From Terriglobia bacterium (GTDB taxonomy: Bacteria; Acidobacteriota; Terriglobia; Terriglobales; Acidobacteriaceae): DNA of 64,000 nt. Location: contig JAIQFD010000002.1 in the NCBI GenBank assembly GCA_020073495.1, positions 124,001 to 188,000 on the forward strand. Reading direction: 5' to 3'. Positions 53,799-62,586 of this stretch are shown piece by piece; positions within the stretch are counted from its first letter, which is position 1, and each line of letters starts with the position of its first letter. Both the position numbers and the translations under genes were made by a program. Below the pieces are notes generated by a model. That model saw nothing but the letters and a program-made list of their open reading frames with translations, did no database searches and had not been told where the DNA came from.

Positions 53799-54862
53799 GC
53801 CCGCGGGAAAGATCCGAAGACAGCATGAATGTGCCCGCGGGGTGGTTCCGGGTCGCGATCGTTGGGGCGGCCACGCTGAAGGGGAAGGAACTCAAGGACG
53901 TCCTCGGGGAGCGCAATTTCCCCGCCGCCGACACGTGCCTGCTCGACGATGACGAGTCGCTGGGGCAGCTCGACGCCGTGGGCGATGAGGTCACCTTCAT
54001 CCAGAGCATCCTGCCGGAACATTTCGACAAGGTGGACTTCGCGTTCTTCGCGTCGGAGGGCGAGTTCACGCGGCGGAATTGGAAGCTGGCGAAGCAGGCA
54101 GGCGCGGCGATCGTGGACCTGTCATACGCGCTGGAGGACGAGCCCGGCAGCGTGGTGCGGGCGCCGTGGATCGAACACGAACTAGGGACGAGGCCGCAGC
54201 CGGAACTGGAATCGGCGACCACGGTGATCGCGCACCCGGCGGCGGTGGTGCTGGGATTGCTGCTGCTGCGCGCGCAGAAAATGGGCGCGATCCGCTCGGC
54301 CGCAACCACGGTATTCGAGCCGGCTTCCGAGCACGGGCGGCGGGGCATGGACGAGCTGCACGAGCAGACCGTGAACCTGCTCTCCTTCCAGCAGCTCCCG
54401 AAGAACGTCTTTGACTCCCAGGTTGCCTTCAACATCATCTCGCGCTACGGCGAGAAGTCGGCGTCGACGGTGGAAAGCGTGGAGCGCCGCGTGCTCGGGC
54501 ACTACAAGAAGATCGTGGGCGGGCGCGCGCCGGTACCTTCCCTGATGCTGCTGCAGGCGCCCATCTTCCACGCGCACGGATTCTCGGTTTACATTGAGCT
54601 GGACAAGAGGGTGTCGCTGGGGGACTTCACGCAGGCGCTGGCCGGCGAGCATGTCACGATCACGCGGCTGGCGGAGGATTCGCCCAGCAATGTGAACGCG
54701 GCCGGACAGGACGACGTGCTCGTCACCCTCCGGCGGGACGTGCAGCACGAGAACGGGTTCTGGCTGTGGGCGACGGCGGATAACCTCCGGCTCGCGGCCC
54801 AGACGGCAGTGGATTGCGCCGCAGCGTTGGCAGCTTCGCGGCCCCAGGGGAAGGTGCAGTGA
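53795..54862 (+). CDS. Aspartate-semialdehyde-dehydrogenase-fold protein lacking catalytic Cys (Usg-like)
   Basis: 355 residues. Family order is kept: VAIVGAATLKGKELKDVLG, VDFAFFASEGEFTRRNWK, AGAAIVDLSYALEDEPGS, then the active-site position. Asd enzymes have N-x-x-C; here the loop is VIAHPAAVVLGLLL, so the nucleophilic Cys is absent. The C-terminal dimer domain (VFDSQVAFNIISRYGEK, FHAHGFSVYIELDKRV) is present. Catalytic loss as in E. coli Usg makes a regulatory or structural role likely. Tightly coupled to pssA and lptE by 4 bp overlaps, which points to envelope biogenesis. Confidence 0.82.
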   Translation: MSPRERSEDSMNVPAGWFRVAIVGAATLKGKELKDVLGERNFPAADTCLLDDDESLGQLDAVGDEVTFIQSILPEHFDKVDFAFFASEGEFTRRNWKLAKQAGAAIVDLSYALEDEPGSVVRAPWIEHELGTRPQPELESATTVIAHPAAVVLGLLLLRAQKMGAIRSAATTVFEPASEHGRRGMDELHEQTVNLLSFQQLPKNVFDSQVAFNIISRYGEKSASTVESVERRVLGHYKKIVGGRAPVPSLMLLQAPIFHAHGFSVYIELDKRVSLGDFTQALAGEHVTITRLAEDSPSNVNAAGQDDVLVTLRRDVQHENGFWLWATADNLRLAAQTAVDCAAALAASRPQGKVQ

Positions 54863-55383
54863 GGCGAGACTCCGTCCTGTTCCTCGCGCTGGTGCTGGCG
54901 CTGGCTGCCAGTTCGTGCGGCTACAAGGCCGCGGGCAAGGCTGCGCGCCTGCCGTCGGACCTGCACATCATCGCCATCCCCGGGTTCGTCAACCAGACGC
55001 AGAACTACCGCATCGAGCAGGTGCTGACCGGCGCCGTGGTGCGCGAGTTCGCCAGCCGGACCAACTACCGCGTGCTCAACCAGGAGAACAGCAGCGCCGA
55101 CGCGGTGCTGCATGGCACTGTGGTCTCGACCGAGCTCGCGCCCGTGACCTACGACTCGCGCACCGGCCGCGCTTCGTCGGGGCTGGTGACGGTGAACATG
55201 CGCGTGTCGCTGGTGGACCGGCAGGGCAAGGTGCTGTACGAGAACCAGAACTACCAGTTCCGCGAGCAGTACCAGATCTCGCGCGAGATCTCGTCGTTCT
55301 TCGAGGAAGAATCGCCGGCCGTGGACCGCCTGTCGCGGGACTTCGCGCGCACGCTCGTCTCCAACATCCTGGAGGCCTACTGA
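54859..55383 (+). CDS. lptE: LPS-assembly lipoprotein LptE family
   Basis: 174 residues from the GTG at 54859, overlapping the previous stop as GTGA. Lipoprotein signal with Cys at the lipobox (LALAASSCGYK). Then the LptE pattern: LHIIAIPGFVNQTQNYRIEQ, VVREFASRTNYRVLNQENS, SADAVLHGTVVSTELAPVTY, and VNMRVSLVDRQGKVLYENQN. LptE plugs the LptD barrel for LPS insertion. lptE-holA order matches other bacteria. Confidence 0.9.
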   Translation: MRRDSVLFLALVLALAASSCGYKAAGKAARLPSDLHIIAIPGFVNQTQNYRIEQVLTGAVVREFASRTNYRVLNQENSSADAVLHGTVVSTELAPVTYDSRTGRASSGLVTVNMRVSLVDRQGKVLYENQNYQFREQYQISREISSFFEEESPAVDRLSRDFARTLVSNILEAY

Positions 55384-56513
55384 TGGCGGCGCGCAGTTTT
55401 GCTCCGAGCGACCGCTTCGTCTCGGAGGTCAAGGAACGCAAGCTGCGGCCGGCGTACGTATTCATCGGCGATGAGGCGTTCTTCCGTGACCGCTGCCGGC
55501 GGGCGTTGATCGAGCACCTGGTCCCGCCCGACCTGCGCGAGTTCAGCCTGTACGAGTTCGACCTGGCCGATGCCGATGTCCACGAGGTCCTCGACCGGGC
55601 GCGCACGCCGTCGCTGATGGCGCCGTTCCAGGTCTTCTTTATTCGCGGTGTCAAGAACCTCTACGGCCGCGGCTCGCACGACGCGGGATTTTCGGCGATC
55701 GAAGCGTACGTAAAGGACCCGAACCCAGACGCGGTGCTGATCTTCGTCGCCGACCACATCAGCATCCCCGCCGACGTCCGGCGCATCGAGCTGACGGATA
55801 AGGACCGGTACGAGCGCATCCGCGACACGCTGGGCGAGTACTGCGGCATCGTGGAATTGGCGCGGGTGGATGAGGGCGAAGGCATGCGTTGGGTGATAGA
55901 CGCGGCTGAGGCCCAGGGCGTCAAGGTCGAGAGCGACGCCGCGCGCGAGCTGGTGGACGCGCTCGGCGCCGACATGATGCTGATCTCGAACGAGCTGGAG
56001 AAGCTCATCCTTTACGTGGGCGAGAAGAAGCGCGTCACCCTGGCCGACGTCGAGACCATGGTGCTGGCGGCCAAGCAGCGGTCGCTGTACGAACTGACCG
56101 ATGCCATCTCATCGAAGGACCGCACCCGTGCCCTGGCGGTGCTCGACGCCATCCTGCACTCGAGCGAGGGAGAAGAGGCGGCGATCGGACATCTTTACAT
56201 GCTGGCCAAGACCTTCCGCCAGATGCTGGTCATCCTGGAAAAGAACGTGCGCGATTCGCGCGCCATCTGGCAGGCGCTTTGGCAAGGCTTCCGGGTGCCT
56301 CCGTTCGCCGCCGAGGACGTCATCCGCCAGGCGCGACGCTACAAGTCCCGCCGGGAGATCACGCGCGCCCTGCGCCTGATCGCCAAGGCCGACCTGGCGC
56401 TGCGCTCGAATCCGCCGAGCAAGCGCTTCGTTCTCGAGCAGCTTGTGCTGGAACTCGCGGCCGAGCCCAAAATCCTTCCCCCCGCCTGGGAGCAAGCTGA
56501 ACTGCCCGTCTAG
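55383..56513 (+). CDS. holA: DNA polymerase III delta subunit
   Basis: 376 residues. Clamp-loader delta. The ATG at 55383 overlaps the LptE stop as TGATG; the open frame extends far upstream as a shadow of lptE. Motifs: YVFIGDEAFFRDRCRRALIE, LREFSLYEFDLADADVHEVL, PFQVFFIRGVKNLYGRG, DSDAARELVDAL-type helices, NELEKLILYVGEKKRVTLAD, RSLYELTDAISSKDRTRALA and the C-terminal collar with KTFRQMLVILE. Last gene of the operon. Confidence 0.93.
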   Translation: MAARSFAPSDRFVSEVKERKLRPAYVFIGDEAFFRDRCRRALIEHLVPPDLREFSLYEFDLADADVHEVLDRARTPSLMAPFQVFFIRGVKNLYGRGSHDAGFSAIEAYVKDPNPDAVLIFVADHISIPADVRRIELTDKDRYERIRDTLGEYCGIVELARVDEGEGMRWVIDAAEAQGVKVESDAARELVDALGADMMLISNELEKLILYVGEKKRVTLADVETMVLAAKQRSLYELTDAISSKDRTRALAVLDAILHSSEGEEAAIGHLYMLAKTFRQMLVILEKNVRDSRAIWQALWQGFRVPPFAAEDVIRQARRYKSRREITRALRLIAKADLALRSNPPSKRFVLEQLVLELAAEPKILPPAWEQAELPV

Positions 56514-56546
56514 TCCTCAGTACTCGGTACCCAGTACTCAGAACTG
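56514..56546. repeat. CAGTACTCGGTACCCAGTACTCAG-type spacer
   Basis: TCCTCAGTACTCGGTACCCA and CAGTACTCAGAAC words, another short word-repeat spacer typical of this genome. Confidence 0.5.
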
Positions 56547-56549
56547 CGA

Positions 56550-56555
56550 TATAAA
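56550..56555 (+). promoter_or_regulatory. Probable -10 (TATAAA) just before a GTG start
   Basis: TATAAA ends 6 nt before the GTG at 56562. No room for a leader with a normal RBS. Confidence 0.45.
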
Positions 56556-56561
56556 GTTGGG

Positions 56562-57353
56562 GTGGACCTCCGCAGCTATCTCGACCGGATCGGATTTTCT
56601 GGACCGACGACGCCAACGCTCGAGGTTCTCCGTGCCCTGCATCGCCAGCACTTGCTGACGATCCCGTTCGAGAATCTGGACATCCCGTTGAAGCGCGAGA
56701 TCCGGCTGGACCTCGATCGCATCTACGACAAGATGGTGCGGAGCGGTCGCGGCGGCTTCTGTTACGAGCAGAACGGATTGTTCGCCTGGCTGCTGCGGCA
56801 GGTCGGATTCGACGTGGACATGCTTTCCGGCCGCGTCGCCCGCGGCGACGGCGGCTACGGTCCCGAATTCGATCACATGGTGCTGCTGGTGCGCATCGGG
56901 GGAGAGCGCTGGATCGCCGATGTCGGCTTCGGAGATTCCTTCGTCGAACCGCTCCAGCTCGACGCGCGGGAGCCTCAGTTCGACCGCGGCGCGGAGTACC
57001 AGGTCGCACGTGAAGGCGACGAGTACCTGCTCCTGCGCCGTGAGGACGGCCGTCTGGAGAAAAAGTTCCTGTTCACCCTGACGCCACGCGAGTTTGCCGA
57101 CTACGCCGAGATGTGCGTCTATCACCAGACCTCTCCGCACTCGACGTTCACTTACCGGCGAGTATGCTCGAAGGCGACGCCGACGGGCCGCATCACTCTG
57201 ACCGGCACCGCATTCATCGTGACCGATGCGGGGAAGAGAACGGAAACGGAGATAGCTTCCGACGAGGACTTCGAGCGGCATTTGCGCGTGCAGTTTGGCA
57301 TCGCGATCAAAGGCTTTCCGTCGCTCGACAGGGCAAAGAACAAGAAGGCATAA
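56562..57353 (+). CDS. Arylamine N-acetyltransferase
   Basis: 263 residues from a GTG. Acetyl-CoA-dependent acetylation of arylamines and hydrazines. Catalytic triad: Cys67 in SGRGGFCYEQNGLFAWLL, His105 in EFDHMVLLV, Asp120 in WIADVGFGDSFVEPL. N-terminal YLDRIGFSGPTTPTLEVLRA and PFENLDIPL are typical of NAT. Ends in the small third domain. Single gene. Confidence 0.94.
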   Translation: MDLRSYLDRIGFSGPTTPTLEVLRALHRQHLLTIPFENLDIPLKREIRLDLDRIYDKMVRSGRGGFCYEQNGLFAWLLRQVGFDVDMLSGRVARGDGGYGPEFDHMVLLVRIGGERWIADVGFGDSFVEPLQLDAREPQFDRGAEYQVAREGDEYLLLRREDGRLEKKFLFTLTPREFADYAEMCVYHQTSPHSTFTYRRVCSKATPTGRITLTGTAFIVTDAGKRTETEIASDEDFERHLRVQFGIAIKGFPSLDRAKNKKA

Positions 57354-57357
57354 CGGA

Positions 57358-57383
57358 AATGGCAGGTCTCGTGACCTGCCATT
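57358..57383. terminator. Bidirectional hairpin between NAT and rpsT
   Basis: Perfect 11 bp stem AATGGCAGGTC/GACCTGCCATT with loop TCGT, a few bases after the NAT stop. No good T-tract on either strand, so activity as a terminator is uncertain. Confidence 0.6.
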
Positions 57384-57452
57384 CAACTCTTGTTGTCCCG
57401 AGATCCTTCGCCCAGAATAGCTCCCGCGGGCTCAGACGCCCGCGATACGGCG

Positions 57453-57716
57453 CTACTTCAGCGCGGCGAGCCGCGCGCTCAGGCGCGATTTGTAGCGGGA
57501 GGCCGTATTCTCGTGGATGACGCCCTTCTGGATGGCCTTGTCGATGGCCGAAACGGTGGAGCGGAAGGTTTCCTGGGCCTTGGCTTTGTCGCCGGCGGCC
57601 AGGGATTCACGCAGGCGGCGCAACTCGGTGCGCAGATGCGACTTGCTGGCGCGGTTGGTGGTGGTCCGCGTCTCGGTCTGACGGGCGCGCTTAAGCGCCG
57701 AAAAATGATTTGCCAT
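57453..57716 (-). CDS. rpsT: 30S ribosomal protein S20
   Basis: 87 residues, very basic helical bundle: [20 protein letters not shown], then [20 protein letters not shown], and [10 protein letters not shown] at the end. ATG at 57716 chosen over the longer frame by the family N-terminus. S20 binds 16S rRNA. Convergent with NAT and divergent from the AAA gene. Confidence 0.95.
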   Translation of the reverse strand: MANHFSALKRARQTETRTTTNRASKSHLRTELRRLRESLAAGDKAKAQETFRSTVSAIDKAIQKGVIHENTASRYKSRLSARLAALK

Positions 57717-57831
57717 GCGGCTGAATGTCCTCTGAAAAAGATTTTCCGTGCTACCCGAATCTAGTATTGTAGCGGACACCTTCGAATACGGTCAAACCGC
57801 CCCTCATCGGGTTTGTGCCGCCGAGACAACG

Positions 57832-59460
57832 ATGGACTCCAAGGACCGCCTGAAAGTCCTGATCAACTCCAGCACCCCCATCGTCGCCATTGAGACCGTG
57901 GAAGAGGCGCGGGCCATGGCGCTGATCCGCCAGACCTGCGTGGACCTGACCCTGCCGCTCTTCGAGTGGAGCATCGCCGACGGCCTGATGCGCACCGCGG
58001 GCCCGCCACCGGCAAGCCGGGCCACGGGGAGCGGACTGCGCCGCGACCAGCTCCAGGCGGCGATGAACCAGGCGGTGAACCTCGGGGTGATGGACAGCAC
58101 GGCCCAGGGCGCCGGCCAGACGATCATGAACACGCGCGAGCCGGCGGGTGTGCTGGCACACATCGAGACCATGACCATCGACGCGGTCTTCGTGCTCAAG
58201 GATTTTCACCGCCATCTGGACGACGCCGTGGTGGTCCGCCGGCTGCGCGACGTGGTGCAGTACTTTGCCGCCTCGCGCCGCGCCCTGGTCCTTACCGGTC
58301 CAGTGATCCAGTTCCCGGCGGAGCTCGAAAAGGAGGTCGAGTACCTCGAGTTCCCGCTGCCGGACCGCAAACGCTTGCGCGAGATCGTGGACGAAACCTT
58401 CGCGCGCGTGTCGAAGACCTACACGCTGAAGCGCAATGCCGACGGCGCAGTGATGGACCAGATGGCGGCCAATCTCAGCGGCCTGACCGAAGAAGAAGCG
58501 GAACGCGCTGTGGCGCAGGCGCTGGTCACGCGCTACGCGCTCTGCCCGGAAGTCGTCACCGACGTGCTCGAGGCGAAGAAAGACATCCTGCGCCGCACCG
58601 GGATGCTGGAGTTCGTGGATGCCACGGTGAACATGAGCGCCGTCGGCGGCCTGGAAAATCTGAAGCGCTGGCTGGCCAAGCGGAGTGGCACCTTCGACGA
58701 TGCCGCAAGGCAGTACGGGCTGGAGCCGCCGCGCGGCGTCATCATCATGGGCGTGCAGGGGTGCGGGAAGAGTATGTGCGCGCGCGCCATCGCCGGCGAC
58801 TGGAAGCTTCCGCTGGCCAAGTTCGACACCTCCGCCGTTTACGACAAATTCATCGGCGAGACGGAGAAGCGGATCCAGAAGCTCTTCCGGGTGGCCGAGC
58901 AGCTCGCGCCGGTGGTGCTGTGGATCGACGAACTGGAGAAGGTCTTCGCGGGCAGCGGGCCGGATTCGGCTTCCGTGGATGCCGGCGTGTCGTCGCGGCT
59001 CCTGGGCTCGTTCCTCTCCTGGATGCAGGACCGCAAGTCGCCGGTGTTCGTCGCCGCCACGTGCAACAACGTCACTGTCCTGCCGCCCGAGCTGATGCGG
59101 AAGGGCCGCTTCGACGAGATCTTCTTCGTGGACCTGCCGAACACGGGTGAGCGCAAGGCCATTTTCACCCTGCATCTTGCGAAACGGAAGCGTGACCCCA
59201 AAGGATTCGATCTCGACCAGTTGGCGGCGGCGGCGCGCGGCTACTCCGGGGCGGAGATCGAGGCGGCGGTACAGTCGGCCATGTACGCCGCGTACGCCGC
59301 GAAGTCCCCGATGACCACCGAGACCGTGCGGGAAGAGCTCAAGAATACGGTGCCGCTGTCTGCGACGCGCGCCGAGGACATCGATCAGCTACGCGCATGG
59401 GCGACGCAGCGGGCGGTCCGTGCCTCTGCCACGGATCCCGAGGCGGCGTCCTCCCGGTAG
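57832..59460 (+). CDS. Ycf46-like AAA+ ATPase
   Basis: 542 residues from the ATG at 57832. N-terminal ~260 residues form a degenerate AAA-like domain (STPIVAIETVEEARAMALIR, VFVLKDFHRHLDDAVVVRRL, ALVLTGPVIQFPAELEKEVE). A full AAA module follows: Walker A IIMGVQGCGKSMCARAIAG, GETEKRIQKLFRVAEQ, Walker B VVLWIDELEKVF, sensor-1 VFVAATCNN, arginine finger RKGRFDEIFFVDLP. This arrangement matches Ycf46. Role unknown; CO2/bicarbonate or stress roles reported for cyanobacterial relatives are not evident here. Confidence 0.9.
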   Translation: MDSKDRLKVLINSSTPIVAIETVEEARAMALIRQTCVDLTLPLFEWSIADGLMRTAGPPPASRATGSGLRRDQLQAAMNQAVNLGVMDSTAQGAGQTIMNTREPAGVLAHIETMTIDAVFVLKDFHRHLDDAVVVRRLRDVVQYFAASRRALVLTGPVIQFPAELEKEVEYLEFPLPDRKRLREIVDETFARVSKTYTLKRNADGAVMDQMAANLSGLTEEEAERAVAQALVTRYALCPEVVTDVLEAKKDILRRTGMLEFVDATVNMSAVGGLENLKRWLAKRSGTFDDAARQYGLEPPRGVIIMGVQGCGKSMCARAIAGDWKLPLAKFDTSAVYDKFIGETEKRIQKLFRVAEQLAPVVLWIDELEKVFAGSGPDSASVDAGVSSRLLGSFLSWMQDRKSPVFVAATCNNVTVLPPELMRKGRFDEIFFVDLPNTGERKAIFTLHLAKRKRDPKGFDLDQLAAAARGYSGAEIEAAVQSAMYAAYAAKSPMTTETVREELKNTVPLSATRAEDIDQLRAWATQRAVRASATDPEAASSR

Positions 59461-59736
59461 TCGGCGGAACCTCCGGCACGCCCGATTTTCGCATCCATCC
59501 TCGCACCCCGGAAGCGGCCGGGTTTATCCAATCGGGTGCGGGGGTACTTCGAGGGCACGGAAGGGCCAGGGCTTATTGACTCCCCCTGGGGAGCGGGGTA
59601 CTCTACGGTTAATGGTAGTTGCTCCAGTTGGTCGAGCAGTTCTGCCTGCCAGCTTCCCTCAAAATTCTCGTGTCCGCGAGCAGGTGGTGTACCGGTGCGC
59701 CTGCCGCCTCATCCGGAGGTTGATCCCGAGACTTAG

Positions 59737-60807
59737 ATGAAGAAAAACCTGGATATTTTTCCCAAGATCGAAACCCTGTTCGGCACGCGCGATGAAAACC
59801 TGCACCTGCTGGAAGACGGCCTGAACGTCACCATCGACCTGAAAGCGGATTCGGTGGAGATCGAAGGCGCAGCCGCGGACGTGGCGCGGGCGGAACAGGT
59901 GTTTGCGGATTACGAGCACCTGCAGCGCAACGGCTTCTCGTTCAACAACGGCGACCTGGGCTCGCTGCTGCGCGTTGTGGTCAGCGACTCGAACGTCACG
60001 CTGCGCGGCCTGGCCGAGGCCGGCAAACAGCGCTCATTCGGCAAGCGCGTGGTGCAGCCCAAGAGCGTCAACCAACGCCGCTACATCGAGGCCATCGAAA
60101 AGCACGACATGGTCTTCGCCATCGGGCCGGCAGGCACGGGCAAGACCTATCTGGCCGTGGCCATGGCCATCGGGGCGCTGCTGGCCAAGCAGGTGGCCCG
60201 CATCGTCCTGGCGCGCCCGGCGGTGGAAGCGGGCGAGCGGCTCGGCTTCCTGCCCGGCACGCTGCAGGAGAAGGTGGACCCTTATCTGCGCCCGCTGTAC
60301 GACGCGCTCTACGATCTGCTCGACCAGGAGCGCGTGGACCGCTACCTGGAGAAGAACGTCATCGAGATCGCGCCCATCGCCTTCATGCGCGGGCGCACGC
60401 TCAACGATGCGTTCGTGATCGTGGACGAGGCGCAGAACACCACTCCCGAGCAGATGAAGATGGTGCTCACGCGCCTGGGCTTCAACTCCAAGGCAGTGAT
60501 CACGGGCGACATCACCCAAATCGACTTGCCGGGCTCGAAGCGCAGCGGCATGCTGGAAGCCATCGACATCCTCAAGAACGTGGAGGGTATCGCCTTCTCC
60601 TACTTCGACGAAAGCGACGTGGTACGCCACCACCTGGTGCAGCGCATCATCGTCGCCTACGATACGCACAAGAAAGTGTCGGAGGCGCAGCTTTCTCTGG
60701 AGCTGTCGGACAAGGCGAACGGCGACAAGAAGAACGGGAAGACGAACGGCAACGGAAAGGCAAAAGAGGCGGCCGACCAGCCGCAAGAATATCGCTACGA
60801 AGAATAG
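59737..60807 (+). CDS. phoH: PhoH family protein (PhoH-like ATPase)
   Basis: 356 residues. N-terminal KH-like part ([20 protein letters not shown]), then the PhoH ATPase from ~115: Walker [58 protein letters not shown], and [20 protein letters not shown]. Lys/Asn-rich C-terminus. Followed by ybeY, the usual RNA-metabolism neighbour. 276 bp upstream hold no supported gene. Confidence 0.94.
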   Translation: MKKNLDIFPKIETLFGTRDENLHLLEDGLNVTIDLKADSVEIEGAAADVARAEQVFADYEHLQRNGFSFNNGDLGSLLRVVVSDSNVTLRGLAEAGKQRSFGKRVVQPKSVNQRRYIEAIEKHDMVFAIGPAGTGKTYLAVAMAIGALLAKQVARIVLARPAVEAGERLGFLPGTLQEKVDPYLRPLYDALYDLLDQERVDRYLEKNVIEIAPIAFMRGRTLNDAFVIVDEAQNTTPEQMKMVLTRLGFNSKAVITGDITQIDLPGSKRSGMLEAIDILKNVEGIAFSYFDESDVVRHHLVQRIIVAYDTHKKVSEAQLSLELSDKANGDKKNGKTNGNGKAKEAADQPQEYRYEE

Positions 60808-60825
60808 AGCCGGGTACAATATCGG

Positions 60826-60852
60826 ACGGGAGGGCTGGAACGGCCCTCCCGT
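60826..60852 (+). terminator. Hairpin between phoH and ybeY
   Basis: 10 bp stem ACGGGAGGGC/GCCCTCCCGT with a seven-base loop, then TCTATTT. The T-tract is broken, so it may attenuate rather than fully end transcription before ybeY. Confidence 0.55.
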
Positions 60853-60865
60853 TCTATTTGGCACA

Positions 60866-61327
60866 ATGGTCATCCTTCGAAGACAGATCGCAGGAGTCAG
60901 CCAGGCCACGCTGGAGCGCTTCGCCCAACGGGCGAGCCGCGCCGCGGGGGTGCGGGGCGAGGTGAACATCCTCATCACCGGCGACGCTGAACTGCGCCGG
61001 CTGAACCGCAAGTTCCGCCACAAGGACAGGCCGACCGACGTGCTCTCGTTTCCCGGAACCGACCGGCGCTTCGCCGGCGACATCGCCATTTCCGCGAGCA
61101 CGGCAGCGCGCCATGCGCGGCAACTCGGCCACAGCACAGCGGACGAACTGAAGGTCCTGCTGCTCCACGGGGTGCTGCACCTGGCCGGCTATGACCACGA
61201 GACCGACAAGGGCGAGATGGCGCGCAAGGAAGGGCGGCTGCGGCGCGCGCTGGGCCTGCCGGCGTCGCTCATCGAGCGGGTGCATGCGCGCAACGGTCGG
61301 CCGGCGCGAGAACGGCGGCAACGATGA
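60866..61327 (+). CDS. ybeY: Endoribonuclease YbeY
   Basis: 153 residues. Metal-dependent RNase for 16S 3'-end processing and rRNA quality control. Metal site motif LLHGVLHLAGYDHET (HGxLHxxGYDHE) at ~108-122. Preceding core RLNRKFRHKDRPTDVLSFPG is also typical. Ends in an Arg-rich tail. Overlaps the next gene by 4 bp. Confidence 0.96.
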   Translation: MVILRRQIAGVSQATLERFAQRASRAAGVRGEVNILITGDAELRRLNRKFRHKDRPTDVLSFPGTDRRFAGDIAISASTAARHARQLGHSTADELKVLLLHGVLHLAGYDHETDKGEMARKEGRLRRALGLPASLIERVHARNGRPARERRQR

Positions 61328-62586
61328 GCGCCACCTTCATGCTCGCCGTGGGGGCGCTGCTCGGCGTGCTAACGCTCGTCTCCTACGTGGACCGCGTCTA
61401 CACGGAGATGGGCAAGTTCCTCTCCCGCGAGTTCCAGGACAATATCGAGGCCTTCGAGCAGCGTATCGAGCCGCGGTTGGGCGTCAGCCGCGCGCGGGCG
61501 CAGCTTTCCCTGGCCGTGCTCACCCAGCTCTCCACGGCGGCGATCGCAGTGCTGATCGGCTACTCCGTCTTCGAAGATGGGCGCTGGGACGTGGCCGAGA
61601 TCCTGCAAGCCGCCCTCGGCATCGTCATCATCGTCATGCTCTTTAACCGCCTCCTGCCGTACGTGTTCTTCACCCGGACGAGAGGGCAATGGCTCTCGTA
61701 CTTCACCATCCCGTTGCGCCTCTTGATCTACCTGGTTTTTCCGGTGACGATGATGCTGGGATTCGCGTTGTCGGTGGCCGCACTGGCGGAGGAGCATCAC
61801 CCCGAAGAGCCCGAGGACTCGTCGGAAGCGGTGGACGCGCTCATCGAAGCAGGACGGGAAGAGGGCATCCTGGAGGAGGGAGACCGCCGGCTCATCCAGT
61901 CGGTGGTCGAGTTCGGCGACAAGACGGTGCGCGAGGTCATGACGCCCCGGCCCGACATCGTGGCCGTGCCCACCTGGACCACGGTCGAACAGTTCGTCGA
62001 GTTGCAGCGCAAGGGACCGTACTCGCGCGTGCCCGTGTACGACGGCACCATCGACAGCATAAAGGGCATCGTGCTGGCGCACGACATCCTCCAGGTCAGT
62101 GACAGCGAGGCGCACGTGCAGACGGTCGAGAAGCTCATGCGTCCGGTGGTGTTCGTGCCCGAGACCATGCACGTCAGCGCGTTGATGCGCGATCTCCAGA
62201 ACCAGAACATGCACATGGCCATCGTGATCGACGAGTATGGCGGCGTGGCCGGCGTGGTCACCATGGAAGACCTGGTGGAGGAGATCGTGGGCGAGATCCG
62301 CGACGAGCACGAGGCCAAATCCGACATCGTGCGCGAGAGCGACACCTCGTACATCGTCCCGGGAAGCATGGACGTGGACCGTCTCGAAGAACTTTTCCAC
62401 CTGAAGCCGGACGGCCACGAAGCCACCACCGTGGCCGGCCTGGTCAGCGAGATCATGGGGCGCATCCCGCAGAAGGGGGAAGTCGTCGAGGAAGAAGGGC
62501 TGCGCTACGAGGTGCTGGATTCGACTCCGCGGCGGGTCAAGCGCCTCCGCATCAGCGCGGGGCTGCCCCAGCAGGCGAGGGCCTGA
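61324..62586 (+). CDS. HlyC/CorC-family (CNNM-type) membrane protein with CBS domains
   Basis: 420 residues. N-terminal membrane part with helices (LAVGALLGVLTLVSYVDRVY, QLSLAVLTQLSTAAIAVLIG, ILQAALGIVIIVMLFN, LVFPVTMMLGFALSVAALAE). Linker GVLEEGDRRLIQSVVEF-like, then paired CBS domains (VREVMTPRPDIVAVPTWTTV, GPYSRVPVYDGTIDSIKGIV, MAIVIDEYGGVAGVVTMEDL), and a CorC_HlyC C-terminus. Proposed Mg/Co efflux or hemolysin-related roles. 4 bp overlaps on both sides tie it to ybeY and era. Confidence 0.92.
   Translation: MSATFMLAVGALLGVLTLVSYVDRVYTEMGKFLSREFQDNIEAFEQRIEPRLGVSRARAQLSLAVLTQLSTAAIAVLIGYSVFEDGRWDVAEILQAALGIVIIVMLFNRLLPYVFFTRTRGQWLSYFTIPLRLLIYLVFPVTMMLGFALSVAALAEEHHPEEPEDSSEAVDALIEAGREEGILEEGDRRLIQSVVEFGDKTVREVMTPRPDIVAVPTWTTVEQFVELQRKGPYSRVPVYDGTIDSIKGIVLAHDILQVSDSEAHVQTVEKLMRPVVFVPETMHVSALMRDLQNQNMHMAIVIDEYGGVAGVVTMEDLVEEIVGEIRDEHEAKSDIVRESDTSYIVPGSMDVDRLEELFHLKPDGHEATTVAGLVSEIMGRIPQKGEVVEEEGLRYEVLDSTPRRVKRLRISAGLPQQARA

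Noticed and set aside
54915-55382. Long upstream extension of the holA frame through lptE
   Set aside because: It is the +1 shadow of lptE; the ATG at 55383 overlaps the lptE stop and matches the DnaE-clamp-loader delta N-terminus.
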